From: Bacteroidales bacterium
GTDB taxonomy: Bacteria > Bacteroidota > Bacteroidia > Bacteroidales > F082
NCBI GenBank assembly: GCA_024400455.1
Contig: JAKSMU010000003.1
Coordinates: 62,001 to 126,000 of the forward strand
Length of the DNA stretch: 64,000 bases
Reading direction: 5' to 3'
The position numbers and the translations under genes are program-made. The stretch's first letter is position 1. The number at the start of each line of letters is the position of its first letter. Of this stretch, positions 44,616 through 55,973 are shown piece after piece. A model generated the notes under the pieces. The model saw only the letters and a list, made by a program, of their open reading frames with translations, was not told the origin of the DNA and made no database searches.

Positions 44616-45461
44616 ATGAACAAGTTGTTTTTAGAAGTAGGAAGTTCTGATATGCGAATTTTGAACAAATTCGGAAAGGAATTTCTTGTCGTATCAAGAA
44701 TATATAGTCGTTTTATCGCCAATATAAAGATTGAAAACTTGGCTAAATTTTATGTGAACATTCTTGAATCTCTTCCCCAAAAAACAGATGTTTTTCTTTT
44801 TGAAAAAGTTTGTGAAATTAACAAACAGTTAAATACACATATGCTTGATGAAGAGCTTGTTGAGCAAAACAGATACCGTATTATTTTAGATATCATTTCG
44901 GAAAGCGTGCTTTCTGCTTGCGATTATTTTGGCTGGCCCAAAGAAGATTTTCATTTGGCATACGCACAAGCCCGGAATATAGGTTTTCTTAACGAGTATG
45001 TGCTGGTCAAACCAAAATCATCTAAGAACAGATTGAATGTGGCTTCAGTTGTTGTTTCACAAACAAAGGATGAACTGTCTCTTTATTTGGATTTGTTATA
45101 TAAACCAACTAATAGCACGAGAAGGGTTAAATTAATCCAACTTGTGACATATTTAGATCGATTTGACGACATCGTTTATTCAATAAGATGGGTGAATGAC
45201 GAGGAAATCATTTTTTCCAATAAAGATAAAGAAATCCATTTTAGATACTTTATTAATGAAGGCAAAATGGAAATGTTTTTCACTCCCAATATTCATGATG
45301 AGGAATATCTTAATAAGTGCGTAAAGTTATGGGATCCCAACTTAACAATAGAAGAATTTCACGAAATCACACAATTACCTCCTTTATCGCATCCATCATT
45401 GGAAGAAATCAAGACGAAAATACAAAATTATGATAATGTAATGAAAAAATCAACTTTTTAA
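44616..45461 (+). CDS. Putative immunity protein, cassette 3
   Basis: 281 residues, soluble, no signal peptide, so cytoplasmic. This would suit protection from a nuclease tip. Lys, Asp and Ile rich, low GC. It starts MNKLFLEVGSSDMRILNKFG and has a helical first half and a beta-rich second half (SIRWVNDEEIIFSNKD, HFRYFINEGKMEMFF). No family is recognised. It ends two bases before the RHS DNA of cassette 4 starts, so the junction is very tight. Confidence 0.6.
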   Translation: MNKLFLEVGSSDMRILNKFGKEFLVVSRIYSRFIANIKIENLAKFYVNILESLPQKTDVFLFEKVCEINKQLNTHMLDEELVEQNRYRIILDIISESVLSACDYFGWPKEDFHLAYAQARNIGFLNEYVLVKPKSSKNRLNVASVVVSQTKDELSLYLDLLYKPTNSTRRVKLIQLVTYLDRFDDIVYSIRWVNDEEIIFSNKDKEIHFRYFINEGKMEMFFTPNIHDEEYLNKCVKLWDPNLTIEEFHEITQLPPLSHPSLEEIKTKIQNYDNVMKKSTF

Positions 45462-45486
45462 TAGTCGAAAGGACAACAAGCGAAAC

Positions 45487-47076
45487 TTGGAAGAGACATT
45501 CACATACGACGAACAGAACCGTTTGACGGGCATCATCATGAATGGCATGACAGCCTCCATGACCTACGATGCTTTTGGCCGAATGAGCGGGAAACAGGCT
45601 ATTGTCAAGAAAAACGGCACGCCGCAAGTCGCCACCGTCTTCTCCAACCCAGTGTTCGACAACACGAAGGTTCACGCCCTTACCGAGGCCGAAATGCCCG
45701 ACTATTTGGTTTCGCCTAATACCCAGGACATCACCTATTCCTCGTTCGACAAGGTGAAGACCATTGATGAAGGCGACAGCCACCTCGTCTATCAGTACGG
45801 CTACGACCAGCAGCGCATTGCAATGACTGAAACCGTTGGCAGCGCGACCCGCAAGAAGCAGTATGCCGGCAACTGTGAATTTGTCAGCGAAAACGGCGTG
45901 GAAAAGTCATGGACATTCCTCTCTGGCCCTTACGGAGTCTTCGCCGTGGTGGAGAAGAAAGATGCTGAGGAAAACATTCACTACATCCTCAAAGACCACC
46001 TCGGCAGTTGGACCACCATCACCGATGCCGAAGGCATCGTGGAGCAGGAACTGTCGTATGATGCCTGGGGCAACCTCCGCGACCCTGAGACATGGTACAA
46101 CCACACGCAGGCCGACCCTGTAGAAGCCCCGATGTTCGACCGTGGCTATACCGGCCACGAACACATGACCGCTTTCGGCCTCATCAACATGAACGGACGC
46201 TGCTACGACCCGATGATGAGCAGTTTCCTCTCCGTTGATGCCTGCCTGCAAGACCCGACCAGCGCCCAAGGCTTCAACCGCTACGCCTACTGCGCCTACA
46301 ACCCGCTGCGCTACACCGACCCGACGGGATGGTATATGAGATATGGTTCCGAGGAAGACCCGCCAGGAACTCCCCAAGCCCCTCCAGGCTATACACAGAC
46401 TACAGAGGAAGACAATGTTATAAACTACGATAAAGACGATCCTCTAAATGAAATAACTGTTTATTCTAATGGCACTTGGTCATTCCCAAGCGTGCCTTCG
46501 ACACATGGCCAAGGCACCGCATACAGCGACCCGTCATATTACTATCCGACCATTTCCCACAGCAACGGCAACGGCGGACACGGAACGGGAGGGAACATTG
46601 GAGGCGGAAATTCCCATTCAAATAATATGATGAATGTCAATAACAAAAGGGCTGAGACCATCACTCATTCAAAATCATCGTCAATTGCTACAGCCGCGCT
46701 TCCAGTGACCTTAACATGTGTCGCTGTTGATGGGCCTGCTCCTTATGGCGACGTAGTTGGTGCGGTGGTTGGCATATCAATGTTAGCTGCTTCAGGCATC
46801 GTTTGGATTGTAGAAGAACTGCTCGATTTGTATGAAAATTCAAATGGAAAGAATGTTAATGAGAGTATTTACTCATCATCAATTGATAGTTTATGCGATT
46901 ATGATGAATACTCCGAACATAGTTCAAATCAATCAAAATCTCATTGGAATAAGCACTCTGCAAGAAGGTCGGGTGGCGATCCTGAAAATGGTCGATATGG
47001 CAAGAATAAAAATGACAATAAAGGAAAAAAGAACAAAAAATTTATTCCAAAAGTAAATCCAAACAAAAAACATTAA
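45487..47076 (+). CDS. Orphan RHS tip cassette 4, basic C-terminal tail
   Basis: 529 residues if the TTG at 45487 is used. RHS reading begins at ~45466 (RKDNKRNLEETF), directly after the preceding gene, with no ATG, so it is a cut RHS gene. Core and YD repeats match cassette 3. After DPTGW the linker differs (YMRYGSEEDPPGTPQ), then GHGTGGNIGG returns (~366). The hydrophobic pre-toxin segment (~395-440) is shared with cassette 3. The final ~70 residues are unique: an Asp/Ser/Tyr stretch, then a very basic HWNKHSARRSGGDPENGRYG and a Lys/Asn tail. This short, basic, His/Arg-bearing tip could be a nuclease, but I do not recognise it. The partner starts 5 bp downstream. Confidence 0.65.
   Translation: MEETFTYDEQNRLTGIIMNGMTASMTYDAFGRMSGKQAIVKKNGTPQVATVFSNPVFDNTKVHALTEAEMPDYLVSPNTQDITYSSFDKVKTIDEGDSHLVYQYGYDQQRIAMTETVGSATRKKQYAGNCEFVSENGVEKSWTFLSGPYGVFAVVEKKDAEENIHYILKDHLGSWTTITDAEGIVEQELSYDAWGNLRDPETWYNHTQADPVEAPMFDRGYTGHEHMTAFGLINMNGRCYDPMMSSFLSVDACLQDPTSAQGFNRYAYCAYNPLRYTDPTGWYMRYGSEEDPPGTPQAPPGYTQTTEEDNVINYDKDDPLNEITVYSNGTWSFPSVPSTHGQGTAYSDPSYYYPTISHSNGNGGHGTGGNIGGGNSHSNNMMNVNNKRAETITHSKSSSIATAALPVTLTCVAVDGPAPYGDVVGAVVGISMLAASGIVWIVEELLDLYENSNGKNVNESIYSSSIDSLCDYDEYSEHSSNQSKSHWNKHSARRSGGDPENGRYGKNKNDNKGKKNKKFIPKVNPNKKH
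45633..46307 (+). repeat. 675-bp RHS core repeat, copy in cassette 4
   Basis: Mate of 43045-43719; see that entry. Confidence 0.85.
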
Positions 47077-47081
47077 ATACT

Positions 47082-47618
47082 ATGTTGCAAGTAATTAAGA
47101 AATTGTTTAAATCTAAGGAATTGATTGAATTCTATTCCGACAGAAACGAAATTAATAATTTTGCTGTAGGTTTTATCAAGGCATTTTCCAACGATTATGT
47201 ATTTATACAAGCCGTAAATCCTTATGGAAAAGCTGACGGTTGCTTCATAGGGAGAATTGATGATATTTATAGTCTTGCCTATAAAACGAATTATCTTGAA
47301 TCCATTCAAAAACAAAACATTCAAATCGAACAAGAATCTGATGATATATCTTTAAAAGGATATTATTCTTCTGATATACTTCAGCTCATAATTGACAATC
47401 TCTTGCAAAGAAAAAAAATAGTATCAGTAAGTACATACTATGATCTTGTTTTTTATGGAATCATCTCTAATGTTTCGAAAAAAACAATTGAATTCGACAT
47501 TGTTACCAAAAATGGAATACAAGACGGACATTCTATTCTTTATGTTGATGACATCAAGACTTTATCTTATGATGATGCTGAATGTATAAAGATTCAGAGG
47601 CTGTTTTCTAAACAATAG
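47082..47618 (+). CDS. Putative immunity protein, cassette 4, internal duplication
   Basis: 178 residues, no signal peptide. Two halves share one plan: FAVGFIKAFSNDYVFIQAV with NPYGKADG and IDDIYSLAY (~28-70), and VFYGIISNVSKKTIEFDIV with KNGIQDG and VDDIKTLSY (~123-166). Each half is a run of short strands like an SH3- or Sm-like barrel. It is low-GC and ends at a strong terminator. An immunity role is inferred from position after the RHS tip. Confidence 0.6.
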   Translation: MLQVIKKLFKSKELIEFYSDRNEINNFAVGFIKAFSNDYVFIQAVNPYGKADGCFIGRIDDIYSLAYKTNYLESIQKQNIQIEQESDDISLKGYYSSDILQLIIDNLLQRKKIVSVSTYYDLVFYGIISNVSKKTIEFDIVTKNGIQDGHSILYVDDIKTLSYDDAECIKIQRLFSKQ

Positions 47619-47644
47619 CTCCTCTGTGCTTTCTCCGATTTATT

Positions 47645-47671
47645 GCCCCCGCCTACCGACGGGGGCTTTTT
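47645..47671 (+). terminator. Terminator after cassette 4
   Basis: GCCCCCG/CGGGGGC stem, 8-base loop, T5. Confidence 0.9.
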
Positions 47672-47734
47672 CTATCAACATTGGGTGTTCTAGACAACTC
47701 TTTTCCCAATCACTAAAAAAATCCGCCCATTCTC

Positions 47735-47765
47735 TTGGCAATTCGCTTCCAATCAACTAACTTTG
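47735..47765 (+). promoter_or_regulatory. Promoter copy before RHS remnant
   Basis: -33 TTGG (47735-47738) and -7 TAACTTTG (47758-47765), 19 bp apart; near copy of 39552-39582. Confidence 0.8.
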
Positions 47766-47786
47766 CAGCATCAAAACCAGGCAGGC

Positions 47787-48014
47787 ATGACAGCAGGCTT
47801 CACATATCGCCACTACATCCTCAAGGACCACCTCGGCAGCTGGACCACCATCACCGATGCCGAAGGCATCGTGGAGCAGGAACTGTCGTATGATGCCTGG
47901 GGCAACCTCCGCGACCCTGAGACATGGTGCAGTTTTTCGCAGGCCGAGCCTATAGAGGCACGCACCTCCGTCATTCCCGCGCAGGCAGGAACTTCCCGGC
48001 AATTGCGCATTTGA
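47787..48014 (+). pseudogene. Truncated RHS start fused to dispersed repeat
   Basis: From ATG 47787 (MTAGFTYRHYILKDHLGSW) the frame follows cassette 1 to DPETW, then leaves the RHS sequence and runs into a GC-rich dispersed repeat (47966-47998), stopping at 48012-48014. The leader and promoter match cassette 1, so this looks like the remains of another cassette. Confidence 0.75.
47966..47998 (+). repeat. Dispersed GC-rich repeat, copy 2
   Basis: CCGTCATTCCCGCGCAGGCA and flank; related to 37752-37795 on the other strand. It sits at the break of the RHS remnant. Confidence 0.5.
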
Positions 48015-48096
48015 AGTTTTCCGTAGAATCCTCTCAATCTGTAGTTGAATAAGAATCAGCGAAATCAGCGGTTCTAGAAACTCATCTCCAGCCTAA

Positions 48097-49542
48097 TCAT
48101 TTAGCATACTGATAAGCCCCAACATCAGGGATACCCACACGGCTCACGCCGTCGAAATCGTAAGGCACTTCGTCGCCGAAGGCAGGACTGCCGATGCCGA
48201 TGGCAGCAGAGGTGATGCTGTCCAAGTGATGGTCGTTGCGGCTGTAATCAGCAAACATCGGGTCTTTGTTGAAAAGGCAATGCCTGAAGCCCGGATAATC
48301 CGTGTAGCGCTTCGATTTCAGCAGGCAATGGTCGAAGACATAATTCGTGTCGGCTTCTGCATAGAACGAAGTGGCAATCTCGTTTTCGTTCTTGCCGTAT
48401 ACGATGCAGTTGTCCAATTCGCAGTTATGAAGCGGGTAGAGGTAAATCTCCTCGCTGCCTTCCACATAGTTGTCGATGGACAAAGCCACATAATTGTTGG
48501 CAGCAAAAGTGCAGTAATTGCTAATGGTGCCATGCACGAAACGGTAGTCGCCGCCATGAATCTGGACGGCATTCACGCCGCTGTTGGCGATAATGAAGTT
48601 CTTCAGTTCGGCTGCATAATAAACGCTGTAGAAACCACAGCCCGACTGATTCTCGATAATCGTATTGCTCACGCGCAGAGCGCTTTGTGTGGCTTTCAGC
48701 ACCGACTGGCAGTTGATGCCGATGAAACTGTTGCGGATGATGGCATGGTCGATGATGTTGTCGGCACCTTCGCGGCCATCCATAAGCATGATTTGATCCC
48801 ATTGACCGGGCTTATTTGCATAGCTGGCTTCCAATCGGTCGCTCTCAATGATGACCGGCGCCTCGGCCGTGCCTTCAATGATGAGTTGTCCGTCGCTCCA
48901 CGAAATGATGCCGCCGTTGCCATGGACATAGACATGCGTCCCTGGTTCAATTTTCAATGTTCCGTATGAATTGATAAGGGCATAGCCGTAAATGACATAA
49001 GGGCGTTCGTTTGTCCACACAGTGGTCTCAAGACTATCTGCAACGATATTGAAAGCGCCATTGATTGAAGACACATGCTGATTGCCCACGACATAATTTG
49101 CGTTTTGGCCCCAAGCCAGCAGCTTGACCGTCTGTCTGTTGCCGTTGACCGAAAACTCCAATTCGTCTTCCACCACGAAAGGCGTGTTCAGGTCGTTCGG
49201 ATTGATGGTGACACGCAAGAAAGCAAACAAACTGTCGTTTGCAGGAATGACTTTATCATAGAATTCCGTGCCCGCAACACCGTCAACATTGAGGCGGAAA
49301 GAGGAACTTTCGCCGCCAGCAATATGGATGTCACTGATATTCAAGGCCACATCATGTGGATTGTAAATCATCAATTCGTGCGTTGTGGAACCGAGGGAAG
49401 TGAAAACCGTGTCGAAAAGCAGCGAATCGGTCGAAAACTCCAGTTTCAGACTGCTGTCGGTGCTGATGATTTGTTCCTTTCTGCAAGAGATAATGAACAA
49501 AAAGAAGAGCACGATAGTTATGAAGGAGATATATCTTTTCAT
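48097..49542 (-). CDS. Right-handed beta-helix lipoprotein
   Basis: 481 residues. Lipoprotein signal MKRYISFITIVLFFLFIISC. Residues ~25-145 form an Ig-like beta domain (FDTVFTSLGSTTHELMIYN). Residues ~170-440 form a parallel beta-helix of the pectate-lyase-like kind (GTLKIEPGTHVYVHGNGGI, NIIDHAIIRNSFIGINCQS). The end has a choice-of-anchor-Q-like tail (AIGIGSPAF, GIPDVGAYQY). No catalytic residues of known polysaccharide lyases could be assigned, so surface binding or structural use is as likely as enzymatic activity. Confidence 0.8.
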   Translation of the reverse strand: MKRYISFITIVLFFLFIISCRKEQIISTDSSLKLEFSTDSLLFDTVFTSLGSTTHELMIYNPHDVALNISDIHIAGGESSSFRLNVDGVAGTEFYDKVIPANDSLFAFLRVTINPNDLNTPFVVEDELEFSVNGNRQTVKLLAWGQNANYVVGNQHVSSINGAFNIVADSLETTVWTNERPYVIYGYALINSYGTLKIEPGTHVYVHGNGGIISWSDGQLIIEGTAEAPVIIESDRLEASYANKPGQWDQIMLMDGREGADNIIDHAIIRNSFIGINCQSVLKATQSALRVSNTIIENQSGCGFYSVYYAAELKNFIIANSGVNAVQIHGGDYRFVHGTISNYCTFAANNYVALSIDNYVEGSEEIYLYPLHNCELDNCIVYGKNENEIATSFYAEADTNYVFDHCLLKSKRYTDYPGFRHCLFNKDPMFADYSRNDHHLDSITSAAIGIGSPAFGDEVPYDFDGVSRVGIPDVGAYQYAK

Positions 49543-49560
49543 GTAATGAATTTAAAGCTG

Positions 49561-49615
49561 CAAAGGTACAAACTTTTATCAGATACGCACAGTAATGCAA
49601 AATATTGTATTTTTG
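49561..49615. promoter_or_regulatory. Divergent promoters, beta-helix lipoprotein and barrel gene
   Basis: TACCTTTG on the minus strand (49561-49568) and TATTTTTG on the plus strand (49608-49615). Confidence 0.65.
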
Positions 49616-49634
49616 CAATCAAATTTGAGACAAT

Positions 49635-50195
49635 ATGAAACGAATAATAATGATAGTAGCCCTTTTGATGGGCATGACAATGGCATCGCAGGCCCAGTTT
49701 TTGCGCAATGTCCCTGACATGAAAGGGAAAACCGTTGTGGGCGGCAACCTCGGGTTGGGACTGAATGGACGCAATTTCAGTTTTACCATTGCGCCACAGA
49801 TTGGCTATCGCATCGTGAATGCCGTGGAAGTTGGTGTGCGTGGTTCATACAACCTCAGTGTCGATTTCAACCCATATTATGGCAATTCCTCATTACACTG
49901 CATTGGCATCAGTCCGTATACGACAATACAAGTGTACAAAGGCATTTGCTTGCATGCCGAATATGAAAAGCTATATTGCATGGAACGCTACAACCACCAG
50001 ACTGTGGAATTGCAGCATAATTGGTACAACAGCGTAATGATAGGTGGCGGTTACCGCAGTTATTACGGCAACAACTCGTATGCATTTCTGTTGATTCTCT
50101 ACAATTTGAATTGGGACAACCAAGAACTTAACCTTGGCGGTTCGCCTTACATCTCTCCGTTGCAATTGCGCGTCGGCTATTGCTTTGGCTTATAA
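49635..50195 (+). CDS. Small outer-membrane beta-barrel protein
   Basis: 186 residues. Signal peptide KRIIMIVALLMGMTMASQAQ. The mature part alternates polar and hydrophobic residues in about eight strands (VVGGNLGLGLNGRNFSFTIA, GYRIVNAVEVGVRGSYNLSV, YNSVMIGGGYRSYYG) and ends in LQLRVGYCFGL. It fits an OmpA/OmpX-sized eight-strand barrel without a peptidoglycan-binding domain. Its last 6 bases overlap the convergent thioredoxin gene. Confidence 0.75.
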   Translation: MKRIIMIVALLMGMTMASQAQFLRNVPDMKGKTVVGGNLGLGLNGRNFSFTIAPQIGYRIVNAVEVGVRGSYNLSVDFNPYYGNSSLHCIGISPYTTIQVYKGICLHAEYEKLYCMERYNHQTVELQHNWYNSVMIGGGYRSYYGNNSYAFLLILYNLNWDNQELNLGGSPYISPLQLRVGYCFGL

Positions 50196-50723
50196 TTCCG
50201 ACTTGAAATCCTTCAGGAAATCGTCGCCACTCATGGATTTGTAGGCTTTGTCGCCGAAGAAATGAATCATGGGCTCGAATTGCGGTGCTTCCTGATAACC
50301 GCCAATCACTTGCAGAACCTGAAAGTTTTCATCCATCAAGACGTACGACGGATAGGATAACTTGTTGCGCAGCAATGCGGCTGCCAGCTGGTGAGCTCCT
50401 TTTCGTCCGTCAGCACGGGTGACGCCAGTGAAGGTGTAGCCGCTGAAAACGATGGTGTCTGTGCGTTCGGCATCGAATTTCACGGCATAGAACTTGTCGT
50501 TCATGTATTTGGCAATCACGGGGTTCTTGAAAGTGGTGGCATCCATTCTCTTGCACCAGCCGCACCAATCGGTGAACACGTCGATGAAGATCATCTTCGG
50601 TTCTTTCTTACAGGCTTCGATGGCCTCATTAAACCCCATCCATTTGATGGTTTCTGTTTTTTCCTGTGCCTTTGCGCCAAAAGTCAGCATGGCAAAGATG
50701 GCGAGTATGATTGATTTTTTCAT
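50190..50723 (-). CDS. Periplasmic thioredoxin-family protein
   Basis: 177 residues. Signal peptide KKSIILAIFAMLTFGAKAQ. Thioredoxin fold with the CxxC site in DWCGWCKRM, preceded by KMIFIDVFT and followed by a cis-Pro-type YPSYVLMDE. It belongs to the DUF255/thioredoxin_7-like group common in Bacteroidota and probably reduces or shuffles disulfides in the periplasm. Its start overlaps the sirtuin stop by 4 bases, so the two are co-translated. Confidence 0.85.
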   Translation of the reverse strand: MKKSIILAIFAMLTFGAKAQEKTETIKWMGFNEAIEACKKEPKMIFIDVFTDWCGWCKRMDATTFKNPVIAKYMNDKFYAVKFDAERTDTIVFSGYTFTGVTRADGRKGAHQLAAALLRNKLSYPSYVLMDENFQVLQVIGGYQEAPQFEPMIHFFGDKAYKSMSGDDFLKDFKSEL

Positions 50724-51406
50724 TTTTCAGCAGTCAGTTTGTCAAACAATTGTTTCATGCCAACGGTGGCTTTTTCCTTAATGAAAGTGACGCGACGCGA
50801 GATAGGTTGCACATCTTTCGGGTCGATGACATAGATTTCGGCATTGTTTTTCGCATAATAAAGCAATCCGGCGGCAGGGTAGACGTTGAGCGATGTGCCC
50901 ACAATGACCACGATGTCAGCCTGTTCTACTTCGCGGACAGCGTCTTCCATCAACGGGACGGCTTCGCCGAACCACACAATGAACGGGCGCATCATGCCGC
51001 CGTCTTCTGTGCGGGTGCCGTATGTTATGGGCGCATAGCCGATGTCCTGCACACAACGCTTGCCGCGGTCGCTGCAGGCCTTAGTGAGTTCGCCATGAAG
51101 GTGGATGATGTTGGTCGAACCTGCGCGTTCATGAAGATTGTCGATGTTTTGCGTCACGACGGTGACTTGGAAATGCTTTTCCAGTTCCGCTGCCAGAATG
51201 TGAGCCTGGTTGGGCTGTGCCTTTTCCAATTCAGTGCGGCGGGCATTATAGAATTGTATCATCAGTTCGGGATTGCGGTCCCAGCCTTCGATGCTGGCCA
51301 CATCTTCCACATTGTAGTTTTCCCACAGTCCGTTGCTGTCGCGGAAAGTGCTGATGCCACTCTCGGCACTGATGCCGGCTCCGGTCAAAAAGACGATTTT
51401 CTTCAT
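50720..51406 (-). CDS. cobB: NAD-dependent protein deacylase (sirtuin, CobB-like)
   Basis: 228 residues. It removes acyl groups from lysine using NAD. Marks: FLTGAGISAESGISTFRDSN for NAD binding, TQNIDNLHERAG, catalytic His in HLHGEL, and IVGTSLNVYPAAGL. The YNARR segment (~53-57) matches the Tyr-x-x-Arg pair that favours succinyl or malonyl lysine in class III sirtuins. Of the four zinc cysteines only one pair is visible (ACSDRGKRC); the second pair is missing, as in some Bacteroidota relatives. It overlaps the thioredoxin gene by 4 bases. Confidence 0.92.
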   Translation of the reverse strand: MKKIVFLTGAGISAESGISTFRDSNGLWENYNVEDVASIEGWDRNPELMIQFYNARRTELEKAQPNQAHILAAELEKHFQVTVVTQNIDNLHERAGSTNIIHLHGELTKACSDRGKRCVQDIGYAPITYGTRTEDGGMMRPFIVWFGEAVPLMEDAVREVEQADIVVIVGTSLNVYPAAGLLYYAKNNAEIYVIDPKDVQPISRRVTFIKEKATVGMKQLFDKLTAEK

Positions 51407-51429
51407 GATGTTTGTTGGTTATCAAATTA

Positions 51430-51891
51430 TCAATATCTATCCATTCGTTCCAGTTCGCGTTTCGAGTCCTTGGTTTTCAGCGATTCGCGCTTGTCGTAGA
51501 AGTGTTTGCCTCGAGCCAGGGCGATATCGACTTTAGCAAGTCCTTTTTCATTGATATACATCACGACCGGAATGATGGTAAAACCTTTTTCCTGCACCTT
51601 GTTTTTCATTTTGCGCAATTCGCGGCGGGTGAGGAGCAACTTGCGGTCGCGTTTCGGGTCATGATTGTTATAGGTACCCATGGCATATTCAGCAATATGC
51701 ATGCCAAGGACGAAAAGTTCATCGCCTTTGAAAGAGCAATATGAATCGGCCAGACTTGCCTTGCCTTCACGAATCGACTTGATTTCCGTACCTGTCAGCA
51801 CGATGCCGGCCGTAAGGGTCTCCACCAGAAAATACTCGAAACTGGCCCGTTTGTTCTTGATAGTGATACTATAGTTGTTCTCTTTTTTCAT
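51430..51891 (-). CDS. smpB: SsrA-binding protein
   Basis: 153 residues, usual length. It binds tmRNA and guides it to stalled ribosomes. Motifs: [39 protein letters not shown], and the basic C-terminal helix ([20 protein letters not shown]). Own -7 box; gene order smpB-sirtuin-thioredoxin on one strand, perhaps one transcript. tmRNA itself is not in this window. Confidence 0.96.
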   Translation of the reverse strand: MKKENNYSITIKNKRASFEYFLVETLTAGIVLTGTEIKSIREGKASLADSYCSFKGDELFVLGMHIAEYAMGTYNNHDPKRDRKLLLTRRELRKMKNKVQEKGFTIIPVVMYINEKGLAKVDIALARGKHFYDKRESLKTKDSKRELERMDRY

Positions 51892-51898
51892 AATGCGG

Positions 51899-51906
51899 CA
51901 AAAATA
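51899..51906 (-). promoter_or_regulatory. -7 box of smpB
   Basis: TATTTTTG on the minus strand, 7 bp before the ATG: a nearly leaderless message. Confidence 0.6.
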
Positions 51907-51969
51907 CTACTTTTTTTCGTATAGATAGCGACAAGCAAAGGTTTTGGATGTTATCATTTAAAGTTTTAG

Positions 51970-55932
<3,963 letters not shown>

Positions 55933-55973
55933 GAGTCCATAATAATTAATACAGATTAATACAGAAAAAACTC

